NCBI RefSeq assembly: GCF_000015265.1
Contig: NC_008699.1
Location: forward strand, 2,604,001-2,668,000
DNA length: 64,000 bases
From: Nocardioides sp. JS614
GTDB taxonomy: Bacteria > Actinomycetota > Actinomycetes > Propionibacteriales > Nocardioidaceae
Direction: 5' to 3'
Shown here: piece by piece, positions 23,991-32,138 of the stretch
Layout of the letters: every line of letters starts with the position of its first letter
Numbering within the stretch: the first letter of the stretch is position 1
Position numbers and translations under genes: made by a program
Notes under the pieces: generated by a model
Databases searched by the model: none
Told to the model about the DNA's origin: nothing
What the model saw: the letters and a program-made list of their open reading frames with translations, nothing else

Positions 23991-24791
23991 TCAGTCGATC
24001 GGCTGGTCCACGGCCCGGCGGAACCGGTCGTAGACGGCGCGGTCGCCGGCGACCCGGATCTCCCGGTCGTCACCGCGGCGCCAGAGCCAGGCGTCGACGG
24101 CGCCGGCCGGCCCGTCGACCACGACGTCCGGCTCGCCCCCGGGGTCGGGGACCACGGAGATGTCGTCGACCCCGTCGTGGTGGGCGCCGCTCTCGGGGTC
24201 GGTGCCGGTGAAGTGCCCGATCTGCACCCACACCGACTCGTCCCGGTCGGTCAGGTCGACGCGGACGTGCAGCGGGAGACCGGTGAAGGCGCCCCACGGC
24301 GGGGTGCCGCCGAACATGACGGCCAGGGCCTCCTCGACCCCGTCCGCGGCCAGCTCGGGGTCCAGCGGCGTGACCTCGCCCGCCGTCTGCTCGGCGTCGA
24401 GGCGGTGGATCAGCGCCTCGTGGGCCTGGCGGCGGAAGGTGAACCCGACGGTCTGCTCCTCCGACCACGACCAGGCGGGCTCGGCCGGGTCGGCGGCCTC
24501 CAGGGTGGCTGCCAGCGCGGCCGAGTGCTCGTCGAAGGCCACCAGGAGCGCGTCGTACGACGCCGGGCGCTCGGGCTCCACCCAGTCCTCGCCCGGAGCG
24601 GCGGGGCGCTCGCGGATCACCCGGGCCCAGAACTGGTGCACCTCGGCCAGGTGCCAGAGCAGGTCGGCCGCCGTCCAGTCGGGGCAGCCGGGCACGCGGG
24701 CGTCCGGGTCGCACCCGGCCAGCACCGCCCGGAAGCGGGCGGAGTCCGCACGGAGGTGCCCCACGTAGTCGTCGAAGGCGAGTCTTGCCAT
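23991..24791 (-). CDS. Mycothiol-dependent maleylpyruvate isomerase family protein
   Basis: 266 residues with a DinB-like four-helix domain (about 1-150): DYVGHLRADSARFRAVLAG, GCPDWTAADLLWHLAEVHQFW with the conserved His, and FRRQAHEALIHRLDAEQ with the second metal His. A C-terminal MDMPI domain (about 160-260) follows. Members use mycothiol, the actinobacterial thiol, as cofactor or detoxify thiol adducts. The reaction of this member is unknown. The gene lies alone and divergent from argC; a TAGGTT -10 element sits 6 nt before its ATG. Confidence 0.85.
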   Translation of the reverse strand: MARLAFDDYVGHLRADSARFRAVLAGCDPDARVPGCPDWTAADLLWHLAEVHQFWARVIRERPAAPGEDWVEPERPASYDALLVAFDEHSAALAATLEAADPAEPAWSWSEEQTVGFTFRRQAHEALIHRLDAEQTAGEVTPLDPELAADGVEEALAVMFGGTPPWGAFTGLPLHVRVDLTDRDESVWVQIGHFTGTDPESGAHHDGVDDISVVPDPGGEPDVVVDGPAGAVDAWLWRRGDDREIRVAGDRAVYDRFRRAVDQPID

Positions 24792-24797
24792 GATGGG

Positions 24798-24803
24798 AAC
24801 CTA
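24798..24803 (-). promoter_or_regulatory. Candidate -10 element (TAGGTT) for the mycothiol-type gene
   Basis: On the minus strand TAGGTT lies 6 nt before the ATG at 24791, again the leaderless spacing. Confidence 0.45.
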
Positions 24804-24858
24804 GACCGCGGCGCCGACGGCGCGCACCGGCGTTTCGGTGCCGGCCGGCGGAAGGCAC

Positions 24859-24889
24859 TTGCACATGAACATGCGGTTCACTGTATAGT
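24859..24889 (+). promoter_or_regulatory. argC promoter with ARG box (ArgR operator)
   Basis: A -35-like TTGCAC (24859-24864) and -10 TATAGT (24884-24889) are 19 nt apart. Between them lies the perfect inverted repeat TGAAC-ATGCG-GTTCA (24866-24880), matching the half-sites of bacterial ARG boxes. The -10 ends 7 nt before the argC ATG (24897), so the mRNA is probably leaderless. ArgR, encoded in the same operon, would block polymerase when arginine is plentiful. Confidence 0.8.
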
Positions 24890-24896
24890 CATGCAC

Positions 24897-25937
24897 ATGA
24901 CCAGCATTCGGATCGCGGTCGCCGGCGCCAGCGGCTACGCGGGGGGCGAGCTGTTGCGCCTGCTCCTGGGCCACCCGGACGTGGAGATCGGCGCCCTCAC
25001 CGGCGCCTCGAACGCGGGCCAGCCCCTGGGCGCGTTGCAGCCGCACCTGGTCCCGCTCGCCGACCGGGTCCTGGTGGAGACCTCCCTGGAGACGCTCTCC
25101 GGCCACGACGTGGTGTTCCTGGCACTCCCGCACGGTCAGTCCGGTGAGCTCGCCGCGCGGCTCGGCGACGCGGACCCGGAGACCGTGGTCGTCGACTGCG
25201 GTGCCGACTTCCGGCTCGCCGACGCCGCCGCGTGGGAGCGGTACTACGGCGGCCCGCACGCCGGCACCTGGCCCTACGGCCTCCCGGAGCTCCCCGGTCA
25301 GCGGGAGCGGCTGTCCGGCGCCCGCCGGATCGCGGTGCCCGGCTGCTACCCGACGATCTCGACGCTCGCGCTCGCGCCGGCGGTCGCGGCCGGCATCGTC
25401 GAACCCGACGTGGTCGTGGTCGCCGCCTCCGGCACCAGCGGCGCCGGCAAGGCGGCCAAGCCCCACCTGCTCGGCAGCGAGATCATGGGCAACGCGAGCG
25501 CCTACGGCGTCGGCGGCGTCCACCGGCACACCCCTGAGATCACCCAGAACCTCTCCGCGCTGGTCCACGAGACCGTCAAGGTCAGCTTCACGCCGCTGCT
25601 CGTGCCGATGCCCCGCGGCATCCTCGCCACCTGCTCGGCGCCCCTGCGCGGCGACGTCAGCGCCGAGGACGCCTACGCCGTCTACGCCAAGGCGTACGCC
25701 GACGAGCCGTTCATCCACCTGCTCCCGGTCGGCCAGTGGCCGCAGACCAAGTCGGTGACCGGGTCCAACGCCGTGCACCTCCAGGTCACGGTCGACGAGG
25801 ACGCACGACGAATGGTCGCCGTCGGAGCCGTGGACAACCTGTCCAAGGGCACCGCCGGCGCTGCCGTCCAGTGCATGAACCTCGCGCTCGGTCTCGACGA
25901 AGGACTGGGCCTCTCGACCGTAGGAGTAGCTCCGTGA
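24897..25937 (+). CDS. argC: N-acetyl-gamma-glutamyl-phosphate reductase
   Basis: 346 residues. It reduces N-acetylglutamyl phosphate to the semialdehyde in arginine synthesis. The N-terminal NADP fold has RIAVAGASGYAGGELLRLLL, and the catalytic cysteine lies in VPGCYPTISTLAL. SGTSGAGKAA, GVGGVHRHTPEI and PVGQWPQTKSVTGSN follow. The ATG at 24897 is preferred over the in-frame ATG two codons earlier because it sits exactly 7 nt after the -10. First gene of argCJBDFRGH; its stop overlaps argJ (GTGA). Confidence 0.96.
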   Translation: MTSIRIAVAGASGYAGGELLRLLLGHPDVEIGALTGASNAGQPLGALQPHLVPLADRVLVETSLETLSGHDVVFLALPHGQSGELAARLGDADPETVVVDCGADFRLADAAAWERYYGGPHAGTWPYGLPELPGQRERLSGARRIAVPGCYPTISTLALAPAVAAGIVEPDVVVVAASGTSGAGKAAKPHLLGSEIMGNASAYGVGGVHRHTPEITQNLSALVHETVKVSFTPLLVPMPRGILATCSAPLRGDVSAEDAYAVYAKAYADEPFIHLLPVGQWPQTKSVTGSNAVHLQVTVDEDARRMVAVGAVDNLSKGTAGAAVQCMNLALGLDEGLGLSTVGVAP

Positions 25938-27085
25938 GTGTCACCTCCCCGAAGGGCTTCCGGGCCGCCGGCGTCGCCGCCGGCCTGAAGTCCACCGGCG
26001 CCAAGGACGTCGCCCTCGTTGTCAACGACGGGCCGCACTTCGACTCCGCCAGCGTCTTCACGTCCAACCGCTGCAAGGCCAACCCCGTGCTCTGGAGCCA
26101 GGAGGCCGTCAAGGACGGCACGGTCCGCGCCGTCGTCCTCAACTCCGGTGGGGCCAACTGCTACACCGGCCCCGACGGCTTCCAGACCACCCACGCGGTC
26201 GCCGAGCGCGTGGCGGAGCGGCTGGGCTTCGGCCCGATCGACGTGGTCGTCTGCTCGACCGGCCTGATCGGCCTGGCCAACGACCGCGCGCAGGTGCTCG
26301 CCGGCGTGGATGCGGCGTACGCCGGGCTCGCGGGCGACGGTGGCCCGCAGGCGGCCGAGGCGATCATGACCACCGACTCGGTCAGCAAGCAGACCGTCGT
26401 CGAGGGCGCCGGCTGGTCGATCGGCGGGATGGCCAAGGGCGCCGGGATGCTCGCGCCGCAGCTCGCCACGATGCTGGTCGTCCTCACGACCGATGCCGTG
26501 GTCCCCGCAGCCGACCTCGACGCCGCGGTCCGCGCCGCGACGGCGGTGTCCTTCGACCGGCTGGACTCCGACGGCTGCATGTCGACCAACGACACGGTCA
26601 CGGTGATGGCCAGCGGCGCATCCGGCATCACGCCCTCGTCCCCGGACTTCACCGCGGCGCTCACCCAGGCGTGCACCGACCTCGCGATGCAGCTGCTCCG
26701 CGACGCCGAGGGCGCCGACCACGAGATCGCGATCACCGTGCTCAACGCCGCGACCGAGGCGGAGGCCGTCGAGGTCGGGCGCAGCGTCGCCCGGTCCAAC
26801 CTGTTCAAGGCCGCCGTCTTCGGCAACGACCCCAACTGGGGCCGGGTGCTCGCCAGCATCGGCACCACCAGTGCCCAGTTCGACCCCGCGGACCTGGACG
26901 TGGCGATGAACGGCGTCTGGGTCTGCCGCCGGTCCACGCCGGACGCCGACCCGGCGACGGTCGACCTGAAGCCGCGCGAGGTCAGCGTCACCATCGACCT
27001 CAAGTCCGGCTCCGAGCGGGCGACGGTCTGGACCAACGACCTCACCCACGCCTACGTCCACGAGAACAGCGCGTACTCCTCATGA
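25934..27085 (+). CDS. argJ: Bifunctional glutamate N-acetyltransferase/amino-acid acetyltransferase ArgJ
   Basis: 383 residues from GTG 25934 (SVTSPKGFRAAGVAAGLK). ArgJ recycles the acetyl group from N-acetylornithine to glutamate. It self-cleaves before a nucleophilic Thr, here in GMLAPQLATMLVVLTTDA (KGAGML-AP-LATML motif). NSGGANCYTG is the oxyanion-hole region, and FGNDPNWGRVLASIG is a C-terminal signature. Normal length. Overlaps argC and argB at its ends. Confidence 0.96.
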   Translation: MSVTSPKGFRAAGVAAGLKSTGAKDVALVVNDGPHFDSASVFTSNRCKANPVLWSQEAVKDGTVRAVVLNSGGANCYTGPDGFQTTHAVAERVAERLGFGPIDVVVCSTGLIGLANDRAQVLAGVDAAYAGLAGDGGPQAAEAIMTTDSVSKQTVVEGAGWSIGGMAKGAGMLAPQLATMLVVLTTDAVVPAADLDAAVRAATAVSFDRLDSDGCMSTNDTVTVMASGASGITPSSPDFTAALTQACTDLAMQLLRDAEGADHEIAITVLNAATEAEAVEVGRSVARSNLFKAAVFGNDPNWGRVLASIGTTSAQFDPADLDVAMNGVWVCRRSTPDADPATVDLKPREVSVTIDLKSGSERATVWTNDLTHAYVHENSAYSS

Positions 27086-28020
27086 GCATCGAGCACACGT
27101 CCCACGACCCGAGCAAGCCCGATCCGGCCAAGGCCCGCACGCTCGCGGCGGCACTGCCCTGGCTGAAGCGCTACCACGGCAAGATCGTGGTCGTGAAGTA
27201 CGGCGGCAACGCCATGACCGACGAGACGCTGAAGCGGGCCTTCGCCGAGGACATCGCCTTCCTGCGGTTCGCCGGCTTCAAGCCCGTGGTCGTCCACGGC
27301 GGTGGCCCGCAGATCTCGACGATGCTGGATCGCCTCGGGATCAGGTCGGAGTTCCGCGGCGGCCTGCGGGTGACGACCCCGGAGGCCATGGACGTCGTCC
27401 GGATGGTGCTGGTCGGCCAGGTGCAGCGTGAGCTCGTCGGGCTGATCAACGAGCACGGCCCGCTCGCCGTGGGCTGCTCGGGCGAGGATGCCGGGCTGTT
27501 CACCGCCGAGCCGGCGAACACCGTCATCGACGGCGAGGAGGTCGACCTCGGCCTGGTCGGCGAGGTCGCCCGGGTGCGGCCCGAGTCGGTGCTCGACTTG
27601 ATCGAGGCCGGCCGGATCCCGGTCGTCTCCAGCGTCGCGCCGGACGCGGACGGGCAGGTCCACAACGTGAACGCCGACTCCGCCGCCGCGGCCCTCGCCG
27701 TCGCGCTCGGCGCCGAGAAGCTGCTGGTCCTCACCGACGTCGAGGGCCTCTACCTCGACTGGCCGAGCTCGGACGACGTGATCGGCGAGATCAGCCCGGA
27801 GGCGCTGGAGGAGATCCTCCCCACCCTCGCCTCGGGGATGGTGCCGAAGATGGGCGCCTGCCTGCAGGCGGTCCGGAACGGCGTCCCTCGGGCCACCGTC
27901 GTCGACGGCCGCGAGCCGCACGCGGTCCTGCTGGAGCTCTTCACCAACGAGGGCGTCGGCACCCAGGTGCTGCCCGGCGTCGAGACCAAGACCCGGAAGG
28001 CGAGGGACACCCAGTCATGA
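27082..28020 (+). CDS. argB: Acetylglutamate kinase
   Basis: 312 residues. It phosphorylates N-acetylglutamate, the controlled step of the pathway. KIVVVKYGGNAMTDE carries the phosphate-binding Lys, FKPVVVHGGGPQISTML the glycine loop, FRGGLRVTTPEAMDVVRMVL substrate contacts, and VHNVNADSAAAALAVAL the second acidic site. GMVPKMGACLQAV near the C-terminus is typical of arginine-inhibited hexameric forms. ATGA overlaps with both argJ and argD. Confidence 0.96.
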   Translation: MSIEHTSHDPSKPDPAKARTLAAALPWLKRYHGKIVVVKYGGNAMTDETLKRAFAEDIAFLRFAGFKPVVVHGGGPQISTMLDRLGIRSEFRGGLRVTTPEAMDVVRMVLVGQVQRELVGLINEHGPLAVGCSGEDAGLFTAEPANTVIDGEEVDLGLVGEVARVRPESVLDLIEAGRIPVVSSVAPDADGQVHNVNADSAAAALAVALGAEKLLVLTDVEGLYLDWPSSDDVIGEISPEALEEILPTLASGMVPKMGACLQAVRNGVPRATVVDGREPHAVLLELFTNEGVGTQVLPGVETKTRKARDTQS

Positions 28021-29252
28021 CCGATTCCACCGAAGCCGTTTCTGGGGGGTCCAAGGAGGGCGGAGCCCCCCTTGTGGGCGGAGCCCCCCTTGCGGAGCGT
28101 TACGCCGCCAGCCTGATGAACACCTTCGGCCCCCCGAAGCTGGTGCTCACCCGCGGTGCGGGCGCGCACGTGTGGGATGCCGACGGCAACGAGTACGTCG
28201 ACCTCCTCGGCGGGATCGCCGTCAACGCCCTCGGCCACGGCCACCCGGCGCTGGTCGCGGCCGTCACGACCCAGCTGCAGACCCTCGGGCACATCTCGAA
28301 CTTCTTCACCAGCGCCCCGCAGGTCGAGCTCGCCGAGCGGCTGCTCGCCCTGCTGGGCGCCGGACCGGGCGGCGGCAAGGTGTTCTTCACCAACTCCGGC
28401 ACCGAGGCCAACGAGGCCGCGTTCAAGCTGACCCGCCGCACCGGGCGCACCCACGTCGTGGTCGCCGACGGCAGCTTCCACGGCCGCACGATGGGCGCGC
28501 TCGCACTCACCTCGAAGGCGGCCTACCGCGCCCCGTTCGAGCCGTTGCCCGGCGAGGTGACGTTCGTGCCGTACGGCGACGCCGATGCCCTCGCGGCGGC
28601 CGTGACCGACGCGACGGCGGCGGTGCTGCTCGAGCCGATCCAGGGCGAGGCCGGCGTCGTCGTGCCCCCGGAGGGCTATCTCGCGGCGGCGCGCGCGATC
28701 GCCGACGAGCACGGCGCGCTGCTCTGGCTCGACGAGGTGCAGACCGGGCTGGGCAGGACCGGCCGATGGTTCGCGTTCGCGACCTCCGGGATCACTCCCG
28801 ACGTCGTGACCGTCGCCAAGGGCCTGGGCGGCGGCTTCCCGATCGGCGCCTGCATCGGCGTCGGCGACGCCGGGAACCTGCTCGAGCCGGGCAACCACGG
28901 CACCACCTTCGGCGGCAACCCGGTGGCCTGCGCCGCAGCACTCGCCGTGCTCAGGACCATCGAGGACGAGGACCTCCTCGAGCACGTCACGGTCCTCGGC
29001 GAGCAGCTCCGCGACGGGCTGGCCGCCGACCCGCGGGTCTCCGAGGTCAGGGGGGAGGGGTTGCTGATCGGCCTCGACCTGACGACCGACGCCGCTGCCG
29101 CGGTCGTCGCCGCCGCCCAGCGGGCGGGCTTCATCGTGAACAACCCGACCCCGAGCCGGATCCGGCTGGCCCCGCCGCTGGTCCTCACCCCGGAGGACGC
29201 CGAGTCCTTCCTGCGGGCGTGGCCGGCCATCTTGGACGAGGCGATGGCATGA
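28017..29252 (+). CDS. argD: Acetylornithine aminotransferase
   Basis: 411 residues, a class III PLP aminotransferase. Visible blocks: ERYAASLMNTFGPPKLVLTRG, DLLGGIAVNALGHGHPALV, FFTNSGTEANEAAFKL, GSFHGRTMGALALT, LWLDEVQTGLGRTGRWFA, and the Schiff-base Lys in VAKGLGGGFPIGA. The first 25 residues are unusual: they contain GGAPLVGGAPLA coded by a tandem 18-bp repeat (28058-28092), an insertion not expected at this point in the family. Coupled by ATGA to argB and argF. Confidence 0.95.
   Translation: MTDSTEAVSGGSKEGGAPLVGGAPLAERYAASLMNTFGPPKLVLTRGAGAHVWDADGNEYVDLLGGIAVNALGHGHPALVAAVTTQLQTLGHISNFFTSAPQVELAERLLALLGAGPGGGKVFFTNSGTEANEAAFKLTRRTGRTHVVVADGSFHGRTMGALALTSKAAYRAPFEPLPGEVTFVPYGDADALAAAVTDATAAVLLEPIQGEAGVVVPPEGYLAAARAIADEHGALLWLDEVQTGLGRTGRWFAFATSGITPDVVTVAKGLGGGFPIGACIGVGDAGNLLEPGNHGTTFGGNPVACAAALAVLRTIEDEDLLEHVTVLGEQLRDGLAADPRVSEVRGEGLLIGLDLTTDAAAAVVAAAQRAGFIVNNPTPSRIRLAPPLVLTPEDAESFLRAWPAILDEAMA
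28058..28092 (+). repeat. In-frame tandem repeat near the argD 5' end
   Basis: GGGCGGAGCCCCCCTTG occurs at 28058-28074 and again at 28076-28092, an 18-bp period encoding GGAPLV-GGAPLA. Each copy holds a GGGC/GCCC inverted repeat (GGGCGGAGCCC), close in character to the GGGGGCGAAGCCCCC repeat in the helicase at 54.5 kb. Confidence 0.85.
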
Positions 29253-30169
29253 CCCGGCACTTCCTGGCGGACGACGACCTGAGCCCCGCCGAGCAGGCGC
29301 GGGTCCTCGACCTGGCGGCCGAGCTCAAGCAGGCGCCGTACGACGCCAAGCCGCTCGCGGGCCCGCGCACGGTCGCGATGATCTTCGACAAGCAGACGCT
29401 GCGCACCCAGGCCTCGTTCGCCGCCGGCATCGCCGAGCTCGGCGGCCACCCGATGCTCGTCGACGGCGCCCTCGCCGGCATCGGCGTCCGGGAGTCGGTG
29501 CACGACGTGGCGCGGGTCCTGGGCCGGCAGGCGGCGATGATCGTCTGGCGCACCTACGCCCAGGCGCGGCTCGAGGAGATGGCCGAGCACGCGGGCGTGC
29601 CCGTGGTCAACGCGCTCACCGACGACTTCCACCCCTGCCAGCTGCTCGCCGACCTGCTCACGATCCGGGAGCACAAGCAACGGCTGGCCGGGCTGACCGT
29701 GGCGTTCGTCGGCGACGGCGCCTGCAACATGGGCAACTCGTGGCTGCTCGCGGGCGTGACCGCGGGCCTGCACGTGCGGGTCAGCTCTCCCGAGGGCTAC
29801 GCCCCGGACCCGGCGATGGTCGAACGGGCCGCGGCCATCGCCGCGACCACCGGCGGGTCGGCCACCCTGGAGCCGGACCCGGTGGCCGCCGTGACCGGCG
29901 CCGACGTGGTCGTCACCGACACCTGGACGTCGATGGGCAAGGAGGAGGAGGCGGTGGCCCGGACGGTGGCCCTCGCGCCGTACTCCCTGACCACCGAGCT
30001 CCTCGGGCGGGCCGACCCGGACGCGATCGTCCTGCACTGCCTGCCTGCCTACCGCGGCAAGGAGATCGAGGCGGCCGTCCTCGACGGGCCCCAGAGCGTG
30101 GTCTGGGACGAGGCGGAGAACCGCCGCCACGCGCAGAAGGCCGTTCTGTCGTTCCTGTTGGAGGCGTGA
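29249..30169 (+). CDS. argF: Ornithine carbamoyltransferase with variant phosphate loop
   Basis: 306 residues. It joins carbamoyl phosphate and ornithine to citrulline. The family fingerprint STRTR is replaced: residues 49-54 read QTLRTQ in IFDKQTLRTQASF, so only Arg52 and Thr53 of the loop remain. Other sites are normal: HPCQLLADLLTI, VFVGDG-like VAFVGDGACNMGNSWLLA, DTWTSMGKEEE (ornithine-binding SMG) and HCLPAYRG with Cys264. Its place inside argDFR and the HCLP/SMG motifs argue for ornithine carbamoyltransferase. Start ATG overlaps the argD stop; its TGA shares one base with the argR ATG. Confidence 0.93.
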   Translation: MTRHFLADDDLSPAEQARVLDLAAELKQAPYDAKPLAGPRTVAMIFDKQTLRTQASFAAGIAELGGHPMLVDGALAGIGVRESVHDVARVLGRQAAMIVWRTYAQARLEEMAEHAGVPVVNALTDDFHPCQLLADLLTIREHKQRLAGLTVAFVGDGACNMGNSWLLAGVTAGLHVRVSSPEGYAPDPAMVERAAAIAATTGGSATLEPDPVAAVTGADVVVTDTWTSMGKEEEAVARTVALAPYSLTTELLGRADPDAIVLHCLPAYRGKEIEAAVLDGPQSVVWDEAENRRHAQKAVLSFLLEA

Positions 30170-30708
30170 TGAACACCGTCCTGAGGCCCACCACGAAGAG
30201 CGCCCGGCACCAGCGCATCGTCGAGCTCGTCACGCAGCGCGAGGTCCACTCGCAGGCCGAGCTCGCCGACCTGCTGGCCGAGAGCGGCCTGCGGGTCACC
30301 CAGGCGACGCTCTCGCGCGACCTGGTCGAGCTCGACGCGATCAAGGTCCGCTCGCCCTCGGGCTCGCTCGTGTACGCCGTGCCGGCGGAGGGCGGGGACC
30401 GACGACCGAGCGCGCCGGGGGAGACCGCGGCGGCGACCCACCGGCTGGCCCGGCTGTGCGGCGAGCTCCTCGTGAGTGCCGACGCCAGCGCCAACCTGGT
30501 CGTCCTCCGCACTCCTCCCGGCGCGGCCCAGTTCCTCGCCTCGGCCTTCGACAAGGCCGAGTTCCCCGAGATCCTCGGCACCATCGCCGGCGACGACACC
30601 GTGCTGGTGATCGGCCGCGGCGCGAGCAGCGGCGACGCCCTGGCCCGCCGCTTCCTCGCCCTCGCCGACGCCAACCAGCACCTCCAGCAGAGAGAAGATC
30701 ATTCGTGA
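30169..30708 (+). CDS. argR: Arginine repressor ArgR
   Basis: 179 residues. An N-terminal winged helix (about 10-75: SARHQRIVELVTQREVHSQA and VTQATLSRDLVELDAIKVR) binds ARG boxes. A C-terminal domain (about 100-170: EFPEILGTIAGDDTVLVIGR with the GTIAGDDT arginine-binding loop) forms hexamers with arginine. It regulates this operon through the operator in front of argC. It is fully embedded in the operon (TGATG with argF, GTGA with argG), so it is autoregulated. Confidence 0.95.
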   Translation: MNTVLRPTTKSARHQRIVELVTQREVHSQAELADLLAESGLRVTQATLSRDLVELDAIKVRSPSGSLVYAVPAEGGDRRPSAPGETAAATHRLARLCGELLVSADASANLVVLRTPPGAAQFLASAFDKAEFPEILGTIAGDDTVLVIGRGASSGDALARRFLALADANQHLQQREDHS

Positions 30709-32138
30709 GCAAGGTCCTGACGTCCCTCCCGGTCGGCCAGCGGGTCGGCATCGCGTTCTCGGGAGGCCTGGACACCTCGGTGGCGGTGGCCTGGATGCGC
30801 GACAAGGGCGCGATCCCGTGCACCTACACCGCCGACATCGGCCAGTACGACGAGCCCGACGTCTCGGGCGTGCCCGCCCGGGCCCGCGAGTACGGCGCCG
30901 AGATCGCCCGCGTGGTCGACTGCCGGGCGCAGCTGGTCGAGGAGGGGCTGGCGGCTCTCGCCTGCGGCGCCTTCCACATCCGCTCGGGCGGCCGGATCTA
31001 CTTCAACACCACGCCACTCGGCCGCGCCGTGACCGGCACCATCCTGGTCCGGGCGATGCACGAGGACGGCGTCGACATCTGGGGCGACGGGTCCACCTTC
31101 AAGGGCAACGACATCGAGCGGTTCTACCGCTACGGCCTGCTGGCCAACCCGCAGCTGCGCATCTACAAGCCCTGGCTGGACCCCGACTTCGTCCACGAGC
31201 TCGGTGGCCGCACCGAGATGAGCCAGTGGCTGACCAGCCACGGCCTGCCCTACCGCGACTCCCAGGAGAAGGCGTACTCCACCGACGCGAACATCTGGGG
31301 CGCCACCCACGAGGCGAAGACCCTCGAGCACCTGGACACCTCGCTGGAGGTGGTCACGCCGATCATGGGGGTCCGCTTCTGGGACCCGGCGGTCGACATC
31401 GCCACCGAGGACGTCACCGTCGCGTTCGAGCAGGGCCGCCCGGTGGCGCTCAACGGCCGTCGGTTCGACGACCCGGTCGAGCTGGTCGAGGAGGCCAACG
31501 CGATCGGGGGCCGGCACGGCCTCGGGATGTCGGACCAGATCGAGAACCGGATCATCGAGGCGAAGTCGCGCGGCGTCTACGAGGCGCCCGGCATGGCCCT
31601 GCTGTGGCTCACCTACGAGCGGCTGATGAACGCGATCCACAACGAGGACACGCTGGCGAACTACCAGATCAGCGGGCGTCGCCTCGGCCGCCTGCTGTAC
31701 GAAGGACGGTGGCTCGACCCGCAGGCGCTGATGCTGCGCGAGTCGATCCAGCGCTGGGTCGCGTCGGTGGTGACCGGCGAGGTGACCGTCCGGCTGCGTC
31801 GGGGGGAGGACTACACGATCGTGCGGACCGAGGGCCCGGCGCTGTCCTACCACCCCGAGAAGCTCTCGATGGAGCGCACCTCGAACTCGGCGTTCGGGCC
31901 GACCGACCGGATCGGCCAGCTCACGATGCGCAACCTCGACATCGCCGACTCGCGCGCGATGCTCGAGATGTACGCCGGGCAGCCACTCGACCAGGGCCAG
32001 GTGCTGGTCGAGAACGGCACGCTGTTCGGTGAGCTGCCGTCCGGCGGGTTCGACCAGATCACCGAGAACCCGGAGGTGCAGGCCGAGCCGGAGGAGGAGG
32101 CCCTCGACGCGGCCGCGATGGAGGCCGGGACCGACTGA
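30705..32138 (+). CDS. argG: Argininosuccinate synthase (long, E. coli-type)
   Basis: 477 residues, longer than the roughly 400-residue type usual in actinobacteria. It aligns from memory with E. coli Arg[21 protein letters not shown] (ATP pyrophosphatase loop), [68 protein letters not shown] and [20 protein letters not shown]. It condenses citrulline and aspartate using ATP. An acidic C-terminal tail (about 450-477) has extra Glu. GTG start overlaps argR. Confidence 0.95.
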
